DNA of 64,000 bases from Siphonodentalium dalli (Eukaryota > Mollusca > Scaphopoda > Gadilida > Siphonodentaliidae). The DNA is taken from NCBI GenBank assembly GCA_032622095.1, contig CP136064.1, positions 133,369,129 through 133,433,128 of the forward strand, in the 5' to 3' direction. Of the stretch, positions 12,239-24,879 are shown piece by piece. The notes below the pieces were generated by a model. That model did not search any database, was not told where the DNA came from, and was given only the letters and a program-made list of their open reading frames with translations. Position 1 is the stretch's first letter; the number at the start of each line of letters is the position of its first letter. The position numbers and the translations under genes are program-made.

Positions 12239-13444
12239 TAGGGCCCGGCGAAGGTTCGAGATTCGATTCGATTCGATATACTCCCGATGATTCGATTCGA
12301 TTCGATATCATTCGTCCGATTCATCTCAAAACGAATCTTAACAACATCATATATAACGCGCAAAGATCGTGCCATTTTTATCGCCGTCATCGGAAAAAAT
12401 AGCAGCACTACCTCTATACTTAAGCCAATGGCAGAGGAAACGTCCTTTTTGAACGCTGATCGTTCGATAACTGTATCAATGGTGGTCCCATATATCCAGA
12501 ATCTGACTAAGTAGTTGCGACTCAATGACGCCAAAGGCGTGAAAAAGTTCAGAGAATAACTTCATGCACAACTTCGATCCAGGTTTGATCTCACCAAACC
12601 CCCACCTGCTCGTAGGTTCATACATGGATCCGCGATTTAAAAGTAATACAGAAATATTTAGAACAGGGATTGACCCACTATGGACTCAACAGAGCAGTCT
12701 ACTAGTACGGGCAATACAGTTAATAAACCGGTAACTCCACCTACCCAGGGTTTAGTTGACGCTATGTTTGATGACATTGAAGCTGCCCACGAGAGGGACA
12801 ATGTACTGGACCCTGGTGACAATTCATTATATGTATGGCTAACCAAGGAAATGGAGGCATGCATACTCGCGTGTTGGGTTATATTAAAAAGGGATGACTC
12901 TCCACTGGAGTTTTGGAAGTCGAACGAGCCTTTACTCGCTACAACTGCGAAGGATATACTCGGTATTCAAGCGACAAATTGTTCCAGTGAGAGAGTAACG
13001 GACCAAAGGCACAGTCTCTCCAACTATAACGCGGAAATGTTAATCTGGGCCCGCAACAACTCGAACTTACTATTTCCGTCACTGGTACAAACTGCAAAAG
13101 CCAATGAAATTAAGAGTGAATAGTTTGGTCGCTTAAATACCAAGTATATATACACGATTACATGTGCTGACTGCTAAGTTCGCAGCTTTTGCGAGTAAAT
13201 GCAGAGATGACTTGTTGAGTCTCGTACGCTTTCCAAAACCCCAGTGAATATTTTTTCCAGGGAGAAAATCACACATGGTGAAAACAAATCAATTAGTTAA
13301 CGAATATTTTGTAACGTTTATTCATAAAATCGATGTGTATTCACTATAAATTTGTCCCAGTAATTGAAGTCAGGTTTTCTATGATTCGATTCGATATCAT
13401 TCGAGATTCGATTCGAACCAAAAAGGCCGATTCGCCGGGCCCTA
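12239..13444 (+). mobile_element. hAT DNA transposon relic (1.2 kb)
   Basis: Terminal inverted repeats are perfect for 14 bp (TAGGGCCCGGCGAA at the left, its complement at the right). The flanks are a perfect 8 bp target duplication TACAGGTC at 12231-12238 and 13445-13452, diagnostic of hAT elements. Subterminal ATTCGATTCG motifs are repeated just inside both ends. The element sits inside one unit of the family A array, so it is younger than that array. It retains only the 3' part of a transposase gene, and internal deletion is the likely cause of its small size. Confidence 0.93.
12608..13123 (+). pseudogene. hAT transposase C-terminal fragment
   Basis: Two frames carry recognisable hAT transposase pieces. 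Around 12618-12641 one frame reads SYMDPRFK, the RNase H-like DPRFK motif region. The ORF at 12680-13123 then reads SPLEFWKSNEPLL, AKDILGIQATNCSSERV and MLIWARNN, the C-terminal dimerisation region of hAT transposases (W near the start, then the SSER block). The frame changes between the two pieces, and the N-terminal DNA-binding and catalytic halves are missing, so no functional transposase can be made. The fragment lies between intact hAT termini, which confirms that it belongs to the same element. Confidence 0.85.
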
Positions 13445-14312
13445 TACAGGTCGTATCTTTGGTTGGATCTTTATGAAATTTGTCATGAATGTTGACATTG
13501 ACATGTAGATGGGAACGAGTCATTTTGGGGTCATTCATCCAAAAAACATGGTCGCTGGTGTTTTTTTGTTTTGCATCACTAAATACTTTCACACACCCTA
13601 CATACCACAACCCTGATCCGGTCATCACCAAACTTCATATTCATCATTGGGGTGGCCCCTAGTTGGGCATGAATCATTTTGGGGTAATTCGGCCAAAAAA
13701 CATGGCCGCTGGTGGCCATCTTGGAGTTCAAAATTTAATCCATTGGCGCGGGCTACAGGCCGTACTGTTTGTCTGATCATCATAAAATTTGTCATGAATG
13801 TTGACATTTACATGTAGATGGGAACGAGTCATTTTAGGATTAATCAGCCAAAAATCATGGCCGCCATCTTGGATTTTACTCTTTGCATCACTAAATCCTT
13901 TGACACATCCTGCAGACCACATCCCTGATCCGATCATCACCAAACTTCATATGGATCATCGGTGTGACCTCTTGATGGGAACGAGTCATTTTGGGGTCAT
14001 TCGGCAAAAAAATATGGCGCCACCAATGGCCATTTTGGATTTTACTCTTTGTATGACTAAATATTTCTACAAAATCCATTAGCATGGGTTATAGACCGAT
14101 CTGTTTGTTTGATCTTCATGAAATTTGTCATGGATGTTGACATTGACATGTAGATGGGAACGAGTCATTTTGGGGTCATTCGGCAAAAAAAACATGGCCA
14201 CCGGTGGCCATTTTAGAACTTACTCTTTGCATCACTATATACTTTGGCACACCCTACAGACCACATCCCTGATCCGATCATTATAAAACTTGTCATGAAT
14301 GTTGATATTGAC

Positions 14313-14724
14313 ATGTATATGGGAGCGAGTCATTTTGGGGGTCATTCAGCCCAAAAAATCTTGTCTTACTTAGACATTTCAATTAGCACCTTTCCTAATT
14401 CCTCCATTTACTGTCAACCATTAAATTATTCCCCTACCTAAGTTGAACTACAGTGTCATTGACACTTTCATTCAAAGATTTTATATATTTTTTTAATTTT
14501 GTGTGTGGTTTTTTAAAACTTGTTAAAAGATATGAAAAACTATTATAACATCCCAGAATACCTGAGTCCCAACAGCAAATTTGGTTTTAAATCACTCAAA
14601 AATCCGGAACATATGTAAACAGCACAGACTTAGCTATCTGAGATATAGGAGAACACATAATGTTTACTTAATAACAGTGTATAGAAGTCACAAAGGTGAT
14701 TATAAAGTCACTATGGCAGCTGTG
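14313..14724 (+). repeat. Long duplication flanking LINE-A, 5' copy (412 bp)
   Basis: This stretch matches 21357-21766 with only a few changes: a T/G near the start, a small T-tract change near 14480, and a 2 bp difference near 14680. The LINE lies exactly between the two copies, so it looks like an unusually long target-site duplication. It includes the right end of the family A element and about 260 bp beyond it. Confidence 0.85.
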
Positions 14725-15170
14725 GTTTTTAACTTCCGGTTAGATTGTTTACAAGTCATGTATTTTTCTAGTTCGATTACTATCTAATTTTTCTTAAAGA
14801 TGTAGCTATATATCGACTGTATTGCTCTACAGAATATCAGCGGATATTCCACTGACCAGAATCATGATCCGAGATGGGACGATCGACGATGGTAATATAC
14901 ATTTTTTGCTACCGACGACTCATCAAAGTTCGAAGCCATAGATACTTCTATTGTTTATGTGTGCCGCCATTGTTTCCCTACCTGCTTGCACTGTTTCGTG
15001 AACTGTACTCACCAGAGTCCATACAGTACTAGACCCTTGACCGTGGGAAAATGTCATGGTTCAGTGAACATAGTACACACAATACATGGACGGTCTTAAT
15101 GACACGACACTGAATTACCGGTATGATTGTGTGACTGCATATTCTCTGATCAGGCACTCAACTTAACTAA

Positions 15171-17206
15171 TTGAGCATGGAAGGAATATTCACGGAAACA
15201 GATAGGGTTCTCTATGGACCGGACAATAATGTTCCTGGGTTTGACACAAATGACATCGTGCCATCATATGCGCATGTATGCGAAAATCAGACGCAAGACA
15301 CTGAAAGCTCATCAGTTCCCTGCCATCGTGATGATAACATTAATTGTGATGAAGCAATGGAAAAACTAAACGAGATGGCTTCTATAAATTTGCGGGAACC
15401 CATAGACCTCTCTGCTACCTTTGTTAAATTAACAGAAACGGGGCCCACGACAGTTGATTTCAGCACATATCTCTCATGGGTTCTACAGTATGTTCGGAAT
15501 ACGCCAAAAGGGAATGTTGTCGATGTCCTATTAAATGCAACACAGTGGCGTGCTGCAACTCTGAAAGAAATACGAGCCTCCGTATTCGAGGAAATAATCA
15601 AATTGGCAAAATCTGGAAGACTTGACATTAATCTGAACTCCTCCCTCAAGCAGAGGCGAGTCAACCGAGAAATGTCAGCTGACAGGGAAACAACTCTTGC
15701 GGTGAAATATTCCCACGACATTTATCAAATGATGTTGTGCATTCTCGACGAGAAACCAGACCATATGTCAGAGTTGTTAACAGCTCCTAAAGTTATGATC
15801 AGCAACCAACATGACATACCCGAGTATTCTGAAATTTCTAATTCACCAAAGGAGATATTGGAAAATACTGCTAACTCGACTCAATTTGGACCAGTTCACA
15901 GCTTATCAGATTTATATAAAACTGATTCGGAAATGAAGGAGCAAAATAAACATATTCTGCCGAACTAGCCAAAGCGATGAATACTCTCATGGACAGAATG
16001 AATAACAATGACACACTCTTAAACCAGCTATCCGAGAGAATTGATAAAATTGAGGAACAAATTGAAGTGAATCAGCTTGATATCGAGCGTACGGCCGATG
16101 AAAGATGCTCAGGAGTCTCGAAACTGAAAAGTGACATACGAGATATTAAAATGGACAAGGAATCAATGCGCGATGAAATACAGTCGCTGACTAGATCTGT
16201 TAATTCCAACACAGGGTACATAGGAACACTCAAAGGCAAAAATAAACAAAAACAACAAAAAGTTCCAAAACAGAATGTGAAAATTTGTGATCCAAACAAG
16301 GATGCTACGGATTCTAAAATAAATTCAGACGAAAACACGGACGACAATTCAAATTCCTTACACGATGATGCTAACTCGCCACGCGATGAAAGTGTTAATG
16401 CGACTGCGGAATCTGAACCAAAACCAACTGAAACTGATGAACGCATTGAGTTAAAATGTATGGATAAAATGAATATAAAACTAAACAAATTCTCACGAGA
16501 GATTGCCGGCCTTTTCCAGGACTTCACCACTCATACAATGAATGGAATCAATAATAGATTAAACCACATGTACAATCAACAGCAGATGTTTAATCAACAG
16601 TTACTAAATGCTAGTCCCAACAAACAAATTACCAGCAGTCCAAACGGCCAGACAACTAAGTCCTATAACTCTATTACAGTTGACGACTTCGATGAATCGT
16701 ACACAAATCGCACATATTCTGAAGTCACTCGAAATGGGAATAAAGGACAAGGCAATACTTCGAGACAGAGAAACGACACAAGCACTCCTAATCAAAAGCG
16801 ACCACCAACGACTTTTGAAAATGACGACAATCTCCAACAACGTCGCCCTAATGTACAACACCACAGGAGACACAGGTCGCCACCAAGTGATAGTCAGACG
16901 GAAAATTTAATGCGCATAAAACACAACACGCCGATAAATACGATCCAAGTATTTGTCGGTAACTTGCTCGACAGTGTTACTTCCGAAGCCATTCAGGACT
17001 ATCTCACTGACGCTGGTGTTCGTTTCTCGATTGTTCGCATGATGCATAGTAGGAAAGAACATACTGTTTCTGCCAGAATAAATATACACGAAGATGACAT
17101 GACAAAAGTAATCAATAAGAACTTCTGGCCGCGTCAAGTATTCTGTCGACTCTGGCTTTCTCAAAATGATTTCGATAGACGACAAACCCAGTATAATGGG
17201 AATTGA
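15171..17206 (+). pseudogene. LINE-A ORF1 protein (RNA-binding), frameshifted
   Basis: Two overlapping frames form one broken gene. The first, 15171-15968 (265 codons), is acidic at its N-terminus and otherwise unrecognised. The second begins upstream of 15977, where its frame reads smoothly through AELAKAMNTLMDRM, and runs to 17206. A one-base shift in the AAAATAAA run near 15945 is the simplest explanation. The second part has a heptad-like coiled coil (about 15990-16220), a long Asn/Gln/Ser-rich linker and a C-terminal RRM-like fold starting at IQVFVGNL, near 16940. Such ORF1 proteins bind the LINE RNA. The start at 15171 is the first ATG after the leader; its use is assumed. Confidence 0.72.
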
Positions 17207-17294
17207 ACATATAATTATGTCATATGGTTTATGCTACTCTGGATTCTTTTTCTTGTTATACCTCATTGTACTCATGTTGTATATTTTACTGTAA

Positions 17295-20200
17295 TTGACA
17301 ATGTCACACGCACAGATAGCTATAGCCACTTGGAATTGTACTGGTCTTTCGGCATCAGCTGATTCCATATCCGGTGCCTTCTTGAATGACATGATTCACG
17401 AGAGGAACATAGATATCTGTGGTATCAGTGAACATTGGCTACATGAACACAACTCTCATATACTCGAACCTATGCTAGTCAACTACAAATGCCACATTGT
17501 GTGTGATTTCTCTCAAAGGCTACCCCATCAGCGGGGGAGACATAAAGGTGGCGTGGCCCTTATATGGAAAGAAGTTCTAGACCCCTATGTATCAACCATA
17601 CAAATTGATGATGATAGAATTTGTGGTATCCAAGTTGAATTACCTGATGCAGATTACCTATACATATTCCAAGTGTATCTACCGTCAACCAACTATACAG
17701 ACGAGTTTCATTTACAATATACACAAGCACTCGGTGATATCATAGATACTTACTTTTCTCTAGGTCATGTTATTATCATGGGCGATTTCAATTGTACTCT
17801 TTCAAGATCACGTCCGCGAGACAACTCTCTCCGCAGAGTACTCGAACCAAAACAGTTTGTACCAGTAAATGAAAGTATCCTTTGCGCTGGCAGAAAAGCA
17901 ACTTTTGTTCCTGCCACTGGTGTTGAGGGCACGTCTATTGATTATGTGTTGTATTCACAGAGAGACATTTATATGACTCTCGTGCATGCTGAAATTATTG
18001 ATGATGACGTTTCTGATATTTCTAACCATAGACCAATTGTATGTTTATTCAGATGTGACATTCAAGCTGACAGTTCCAAACGGAGATCTAACTCGACCCC
18101 CTTGTATAACTGGAAGAAATTTAGATCCTCACCAAACTTAATGAGTCAGTATAAATACACTCTAGCATCGCTTCTTCCACACAGCTATAAAATAAATAGC
18201 AGAGGCGATGTAGACGCTCTTTATAATAATATTATTTCAGCAATTCAACGAGCGTCGAGTGAAATAATTCCACAAAAAACATTCAAAACCACCTCAAACC
18301 GTTTTGGAACAGTCACTTGAAGGACTTGCACGCTCACATGACAACAAGCATACGCAATTGGATCACTGCTGGTAGACCTCGGGAAGTGGATCATGCATTA
18401 TATGTAGAATATAAGTCTAGAAAATGCGCCTTCAGACAGGAGTTTAGGCAATGCTGCAATCAAAATTTGAGTGATCGTAACAATGAGCTAGACACCGCTG
18501 CTGAAGTAGATCAAGGGTCATTCTTTAAAATAATAAATTCCAGGCGAAATTATGAGAATAGACCAAACAAGATATTTGAATACAACGGGGCAACTTTAAG
18601 AAATTCCTCAGAAATATCAGATGGGTGGGCCGACTACTTTGAGTCACTATACAAACCATTGGTACATGATAGCTTTGACGAGAACCACCTTCAAATTGTG
18701 TACGACACCGTCGCAGACCTCGCAAATGGCCAATACTGTAAAACGGGGAGTAACTCTAAATATGTCACTGAACCTGTGCTTGAAGATGAAGTCGAGAACA
18801 CGCTCAAAACACTCAACTTGAACAAAGCTTCGGGGTGGGATAATGTTTATAATGAACACTTGGTCCTTGGTGGTATGGCATTGATCAAAGGCCTAACTGC
18901 ACTATTGACGGGTATCATGATGTTTTCTCATATACCAGAACCGGCTAAGATTGGGATAATCGTTCCTCTGTACAAAGGAGGCAACAAACCCCGAAAGTTA
19001 TTCGACAGCTATCGCGCGATAACCCTGCTCCCTGCCATTTACAAATTGCTCGAAAAAATAATTTTATTAAGACTAGAGTATCGTGTTCCTGATATGATCA
19101 AAGTACATGCATTGCAACACGGTTTTCAGAAGGGTATCAACTGTCTCATGAACTCGTTTCTTATTTACGAATCTAAAGAATTTGCATCAGAAAACGACAG
19201 TAAGTTGTTCACATGTTTCCTTGATGTCCAGAAGGCATTTGATACCGTATGGATAAATGGTCTTCGCTATAAACTTCATCTCCTCGGTTTTGATGAGAAA
19301 ATATGGCTACTTACAGGTACTTCTTGTCATGTCAAATATGGGAATTGTCAGTCCAGAATATTTCAGATAGAGCAGGGAACAAAACAAGGGGGCGTCATTT
19401 CACCTTTGTTCTACATGATCTTCGTTGATCAGCTCTTAACAGAGCTTGCCAATTCGGGAGCAGGACTAAATATGTTCTCTATAAATTGTTCATGCCCGAC
19501 ACAAGCCGATGATATGACCTTGATCTCTGTTGCGGAAAATGGCCTGCAGCACCTAATTAATATATGCACAAACTACAGTCGCAAATGGAGATATAAATAT
19601 AATGAACAAAAGACAGTAGTTATTGTCTTCAATGAAAGCAAGAACGAGCACACTAAAGGCTAGTTGTAATAGGGCATGGACTCTTTGTGGAAAACAACTG
19701 TCTGAGGTCGAGAGTTTGGTTCACTTAGGCGTCCCTATACACAAATTCAATCACAAAGGTAACGCCATAGACGTAATAAAAACAAAACTCAGATCAAGCT
19801 ATTTTTCACTGTCGAACATAGGTATGTATGCAGGTGGTATAACCCCAACAAGCAGTAGGAAATTATACACATCCATCGTTTTACCAAGGGGTCTCTTCGG
19901 ATGCGAACTGCTGTGTGGTATGACTGATTCAGATATTTTGTCTCTGGAAAGAACGCACCGATTTTGTCTTAAAAAGATTCAAGGTCTTCATTATCAAACA
20001 CGTACCAACATCGCAGAAGGGTTAATGGGTATCGGAAACGTTCAAAGTTTTATTGAAAAAAAAGAAGCTCCTATTTTTCAGCAGAGCTTGTGTACCCTCA
20101 GTACAGAGAAGGCAGCCAAATCTGTATTCTTGCTAAGGTTGCACTCTTTCTTCATAACTGGTGTTTCTAAGTATTCATTCATTGCCGACATTGTAGATAT

Positions 20201-20783
20201 CATAGAGAGCCACCAGTTGATGCCATACCTCACCAATTATGTATCTCATAGTGATTTCCCAACAAAGCAGATTTGGAAAGGTATAGTGCGCAAGGCAATT
20301 TCCGATTATACAGAATCCGAATGGGAAAGCGCGGCGAGCGACAAATCACTCCATCGCTTTCATAACATACATCCAAAGTTAACTGTCTCTCACCTGTGGC
20401 GCTGCTGTCAAAAATTCCCAAGACACAAAATAGCATACCTGACTGTGGGTGGAATCATAGCTTGTACTGGGTCCGTATCACTAACTTGTAGCAAGTGTGG
20501 TGGGAATTACGATGATCTCCCCTTACATGCTATTATGAACTGCCCAGCGATTGCGGAATACCGCAATGATATATGGTATGAACTGATGAATAAATTCGAT
20601 ATTCCATGTATTCTAAAATTGGATAGCCTCAGTCCAGATATCCAATTAAATGTTTTCCTCACTGCACGGCCAAGAGAATTATTCGATATCATTTGTGAAG
20701 CTGACATGTTCACAGACTTCATGGTCTGTAGCACATATTGCCTGTGGCATGCTTATCACACAATTCGACAACGCGGACGTTAA
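17295..20783 (+). pseudogene. LINE-A ORF2: endonuclease and reverse transcriptase, frameshifted
   Basis: Three successive frames make one polyprotein. At 17295-18320 is an AP-type endonuclease with ATWNCTGL, ISEHW, IMGDFNCTL and ISNHRPI, the usual Asn, Glu, Asp-x-Asn and His positions. A frameshift near 18300 leads into 18317-19663. That frame carries the reverse transcriptase: VPLYKGG, YRAITLLP, LDVQKAFDTVW, QGTKQGGVISP and the catalytic ADD, here preceded by Gln instead of Tyr or Phe. A second shift near 19650 leads to 19623-20783, with the thumb region and a C-terminal Cys-x2-Cys...His-x4-Cys finger (CSKCGG, HAIMNC, near 20490-20540). ORF2 would nick the target DNA and copy the RNA by target-primed reverse transcription. 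The copy is inactive because of the two shifts. Confidence 0.88.
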
Positions 20784-21000
20784 TTTATAAGAACAGCTAA
20801 GAAACTCAACATAACCTTGATTGCATAGTACACAATCTAATACATGTGTCTAAATACTATTTCATGTTCATGAACCATACATTGTATATGCATATATGCA
20901 TCTGTATACATACAGTCAATTAAAACAACTGTCTACCTATATGTGTGTCAGTATCTAAGCTGTGTATATGTGCTTGGGTTTATACGCTATAGCCTGCGGG

Positions 21001-21110
21001 TGGTCGGCTGTGTGTGTGTGAGGGTGTGTGTGTATGTGTGTGAGAGGGTGTGTGTGTGTGTGTGGAGGCTGTGTGTGTGTGGGTGTGTGTGTGTGTGAGT
21101 ATGGATATGT
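21001..21110. repeat. TG-rich simple repeat in LINE-A 3' UTR
   Basis: Runs of GTGTGTGT broken by GAGG and GGGTG lie between the ORF2 stop and the LINE 3' end. ORFs called across it on both strands are low-complexity artefacts. Confidence 0.9.
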
Positions 21111-21356
21111 ATGTGTGCATGCATGTATTAGTGTGGGATTTGCATGTATGATGGCGTGCGAGTATGTACGATGGGCGTCTGTTCGTATCAATATATACAT
21201 GGTGTATCCGTGTGTGTGTATGCTTGCTGAACTCTTAGCGACCATACTTTGTTGTTATGTCCACTGTATATATGTTTACTGTTCTTGTATTATTTGAATT
21301 TCCTTTTGTCAATTATATTATTCATAACTCTCCGTGAATGGAGGAAATAAAGATAT

Positions 21357-21766
21357 ATGTAGATGGGAGCGAGTCATTTTGGGGGTCATTCAGCCCAAAA
21401 AATCTTGTCTTACTTAGACATTTCAATTAGCACCTTTCCTAATTCCTCCATTTACTGTCAACCATTAAATTATTCCCCTACCTAAGTTGAACTACAGTGT
21501 CATTGACACTTTCATTCAAAGATTTTTTATATTTTTTTAATTTTGTGTGTGGTTTTTTAAAACTTGTTAAAAGATATGAAAAACTATTATAACATCCCAG
21601 AATACCTGAGTCCCAACAGCAAATTTGGTTTTAAATCACTCAAAAATCCGGAACATATGTAAACAGCACAGACTTAGCTATCTGAGATATAGGAGAACAC
21701 ATAATGTTTACTTAATAACAGCATAGAAGTCACAAAGGTGATTATAAAGTCACTATGGCAGCTGTG
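21357..21766 (+). repeat. Long duplication flanking LINE-A, 3' copy (410 bp)
   Basis: This copy matches 14313-14724 and begins directly after the LINE 3' end. After 21766 the sequence continues as the original locus, whereas after 14724 it switches to the LINE leader. Confidence 0.85.
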
Positions 21767-23489
21767 ATTGAAATTAAATCTGCTTGTTGTGACAGCTCTG
21801 TGTGGAATATCCCATACTTCTATGTTAGTAATAACTGGCATATGCCATGCCTGTGCCACAATTTGAGCCCAGAATGGCTAAGATAACTAGCAACCACATT
21901 CTTAAGTTTGTTGTATTCCCGGAGACAAATGATGCCAAGTGTGATTCTGACATTAAAAATAAATACCTGTGTTCTAACACAATGACATATATGGGAAACT
22001 GGATGGAAGGGGGGGGGGGGAGGGGGTTATCTAATCTGAGACCTAGTCTCTGGTGGAGCTATAGTCAAGTAAGAATTGAGTCATATTGGGTGACTTGAGT
22101 TTTAGAATTGGGGTCACCGAGTCAAAAAGTGGCAGATATAGGGACATAATTCTTTCCATCCATAGTAATTCTTAAAACATCTTCTTCTCAAGAACCATCA
22201 GACCTATTCAGCTTATATTAGGTAATCAGAGTCCTTGGATGACAGGGATTCAGATTTGTTCAAATTTGTTCACCAGGTGAAATAGGGTTGAGCCAGGGAT
22301 GCAACTTGTATTTCTTAAAACACCTTCTTCTCAAGAACCATCAAGCTTATTCAGCTTTTTTGGATGGTCTTTGGGTGGCTGTGATTCAGATTTGTTCAAA
22401 TTGGGATCACTGGGTTAAATAGGGGCAGAACCAGGGACATAACTCTTTACCTCAATAGTTATTCTAAAACATCTTCTCAAGAAACATTTAGCATATTTAG
22501 CTTATATTTTGTATGGAGGGTCCTTAGGTGACTGGAATTCAGATTTGTTCAAATAGGGTCACCAGGTCAAATAGGGGTTAGACCAGGGACACAACTCTTC
22601 CCCAATGGTAATTCTTAAAACGTCTTTTACTCAAGAGTCATTAGGCCTATTTAGCTTATATATAGTATTGATTGTCCTCGTGTGAATGGGTTACATTTTT
22701 TTTTGAATAGGTTAGATTGTTTGAATGAGGTCAACCATTAAAAAAGGGGGAATGTCAGGTTGGAACTTTGCAACAGTTGGGAAAGCTTGCCAATCAGTTG
22801 TAAAATTCCAACATGTGCAAAGGAATTTTTTAGAACTTGGGAGTGTGTTTGCTTAAGTTGGGAGGCGACAGACAGACTATGGACTATATGGGATGGGAGG
22901 TATCAGGGGAGTGCAATTGAAAATTTCAAGGTGGACACCCCACTGATTAATGGAGCCTCTCTAGCTATGTTCTGGTTTAGAACTACTTGTTTTTATGTGA
23001 TTTTGACCAGTACTAACTCTGTTGGTCTTCAGAGTCTAGTGATGCGGATGCTTTGGACCGGTCCGGTTCGCAGTCCAGGGGTGGACCGCGGTCCGGACCG
23101 GGTGTCACTGGACTGGACCGGACCGCTTTTTGCCGCCGGTCCGGTACTCTCCGGTCCAGTCCACTATTTTACTTCAGTTATAATAAACTATCGCGAATAT
23201 TATTGCGTATTTGCCGTCCTATCAATTAGCAACGATGTATTGACGCATTCAAGTGGTTAATATCTATTAAACGTTTGGTGCCACGAAAACAATTTATGGA
23301 TGTAATTTGTACATGTCAATTTCCTTATAATGAAAGACAAGACAGTCACATTAATCCAATAGTAGTTGTACTTTAAATAGGTACATGTATACATGTATAA
23401 CTAATTGTCAGGACTATACAATCAGCCATCACAACCTCCAAGACTCCAATATTAATGTAGTAGTCATATTAGTTCACATTTGTATAATT

Positions 23490-24013
23490 ATACCCCCACT
23501 TTCGAAGAAAATGGGGGGTATACTGGATTGACTGCGTCTGTCCGTCCGTCACACTTTCTCCCTCCGTCCGTCCGTCACACTTTCTTGTACCGTGTGTCCG
23601 TCCGACCTCATAACTCGGAACAACTATGAACCGATTTCAATAATTTTTTGTATGCAATCTCCTTATGACCGCCTCTCCGCATGAAGCTAATTGCGGTCCG
23701 GTCCGACTTTCTTTTTTTAAGTTACGCCTTACTTTTCGACTTATTTTGACTTAAAATTCTGTCCGACTTAATAACTTTAACAAATATGAACCGATTTCAA
23801 TAATTTTTGGTATACATGCTTCTCACAACACCCTCTCTACATTATGCGGCTCAGGGTTGGCTCCGACTGTTTTTCCTAACATTACACTTCATTTTCGACT
23901 TATTTTGACTTAGAAAATTTGATATTATTAATCCAATTTTTCTTTAAAGTTAAAAATCTTTTTTGTTAGGTTTACGGATAATGCGGGTTGAATTTTCCAC
24001 AGTGGGGCGTGTA
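23490..24013 (+). mobile_element. Hairpin-headed repeat, family D
   Basis: The head is a hairpin, TATACCCCCACTTTC, short loop, then GAAAATGGGGGGTATA, at 23490-23523. GTCCGTCC simple repeat and two related body units follow (near 23630 and 23780, both ATGAACCGATTTCAATAATT). The right end is probably AGTGGGGCGTGTA at 24001-24013, an imperfect complement of the left tip with a possible TA target. The overall design matches families A-C. Right boundary moderately uncertain. Confidence 0.6.
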
Positions 24014-24728
24014 GGGCGAAATAGTCGCCCTCGATGCCACGAAGTCGCCTTAGTGTCATGCCAGGGAGAAGTGAAGTCGTCCTCCGATTTTCGATTGTAT
24101 CTGAACTTGATGTTTAGGTAAAATGGCCCAACATATTCTTTAACTAGAATTTTATTGGTTAAAGGATTACTATCCTCATGAAACAACAAAACTCTATCGG
24201 AAAGCCACCCCTATTGTGATCACAATGATCCAAGTCCCATAAAAATCGCGTAATAAATAAGTCGAGAAATAAATAAATAATACCACCGGTTGTCGGCTAT
24301 CTCCGTCGCAAAACCTCGCATGACGTCAAGCGAGGTAAACTAATTAAAAACAGGGAATTGGAGTCGGAGTTAATTATGTCTACCTATATGGCGATGGAAA
24401 ATCCGGAATCGACATCAGCGCGTGAGTGTAATGGAATTACTGCGGGGCATATCAATAGCATTGTGTACACATGGTGAATTGTCATCGCGCGGTGAGTTAT
24501 CTTCACTTGTGATTTGTCTTAAGTGCTGTTTGGAAAGTTACGGTATTGTTTTGACAAAAAATATAGAGGGACAATTGAGCGGGGTAGATAACACTTTCGT
24601 ATAAAGCTTATAAAAACACGAGCCGGCATGTGAACTTTATTCGGGTGCGTGTTTGCGATGTTGTTTTAATTTTCCGTATATATGCCCCGAGTGTCCCGTA
24701 TTTACAATCATTCATTCGTGACAATGCC

Positions 24729-24870
24729 ATATAAATGCAGTGTTTTCGGCCGTGGCCGGTCTAGTGACTCTCAGTTAGGCATATGCTGTATTCATTTCCA
24801 AACGATGTTCGTTTACGTGACATTTGGCGGGATTTCTGTGGGAAACCTGTTGCGCAAAATCAGAAACCGA
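24729..24870 (+). pseudogene. Decayed THAP-like zinc-finger segment
   Basis: The ATG near 24724 opens MPYKCSVFGRGRSSDSQ. After a frame change near 24780 another frame reads SFPNDVRLRDIWRDFCGKP. Together these resemble the first half of a THAP domain: an early Cys, then FP-x-D-x2-LR-x2-W. The expected second Cys is Arg and the distal C-x2-H pair is not found in either frame. THAP domains are DNA-binding modules of P-element-like transposases and of host proteins derived from them. Whether this belonged to the surrounding hAT or to another inserted element cannot be told. The call rests on pattern recognition only. Confidence 0.35.
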
Positions 24871-24879
24871 TTACATATA

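Larger units (their letters stand above)
11666..14467 (+). mobile_element. Hairpin-headed tandem repeat element, family A copy 1
   Basis: The element opens with a palindromic head (11666-11693: TTCAACTTAC, short loop, GTAAGTTTGAGCT), followed by CTATTGCCATGG and GTCCGT-rich repeat. The body is a tandem array of roughly 155-190 bp units. Each contains GGGCTACAGGTCGTA, CATGTAGATGGGAACGAGTC, CATTTTGGGGTCATTCGGCC and ATGGCCGCTGGTGGCCAT. The right end reads TAAGTTGAACTA, complementary to the head, followed by the palindrome AGTGTCATTGACACT at 14452-14466. A hAT element (12239-13444) interrupts one unit. ORFs through the array are artefacts of the repeat. The right 150 bp lie inside the duplication that flanks the LINE at 14725. 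Confidence 0.75.
14725..21356 (+). mobile_element. LINE-A: APE-type non-LTR retrotransposon, about 6.6 kb
   Basis: The element has a 446 bp 5' leader, an ORF1 (15171-17206), an ORF2 (17295-20783) and a 3' UTR of about 570 bp. It ends GGAAATAAAGATAT without a long poly(A). The 3' UTR has a TG-rich tract at 21008-21110. The element is flanked by 410 bp direct repeats and inserted at the edge of the family A array. It appears full length but carries at least three frameshifts. The clade could not be fixed by eye; ORF1 with an RRM-like end and ORF2 with an APE endonuclease and C-terminal CCHC finger fit the I/CR1/Nimb side of the LINE tree. Confidence 0.85.

Noticed and set aside
12238-12534. 98-codon ORF on the - strand and 75-codon ORF on the + strand at the hAT left end
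   Set aside because: They run through the terminal repeat and the ATTCGATTCG subterminal repeats, on the side away from the transposase remnant.
13344-14085. Several ORFs of 60-95 codons with the phrase NDPKMTRSHLHVNVNIHDKF
   Set aside because: The same phrase recurs wherever the family A unit is repeated (also 11670-11915, 44013-44252). It is tandem-repeat sequence read in one frame, with no conservation of length or start.
20955-21297. ORFs on both strands rich in Thr/His or Cys/Val
   Set aside because: Translation of TG repeat in the LINE-A 3' UTR.
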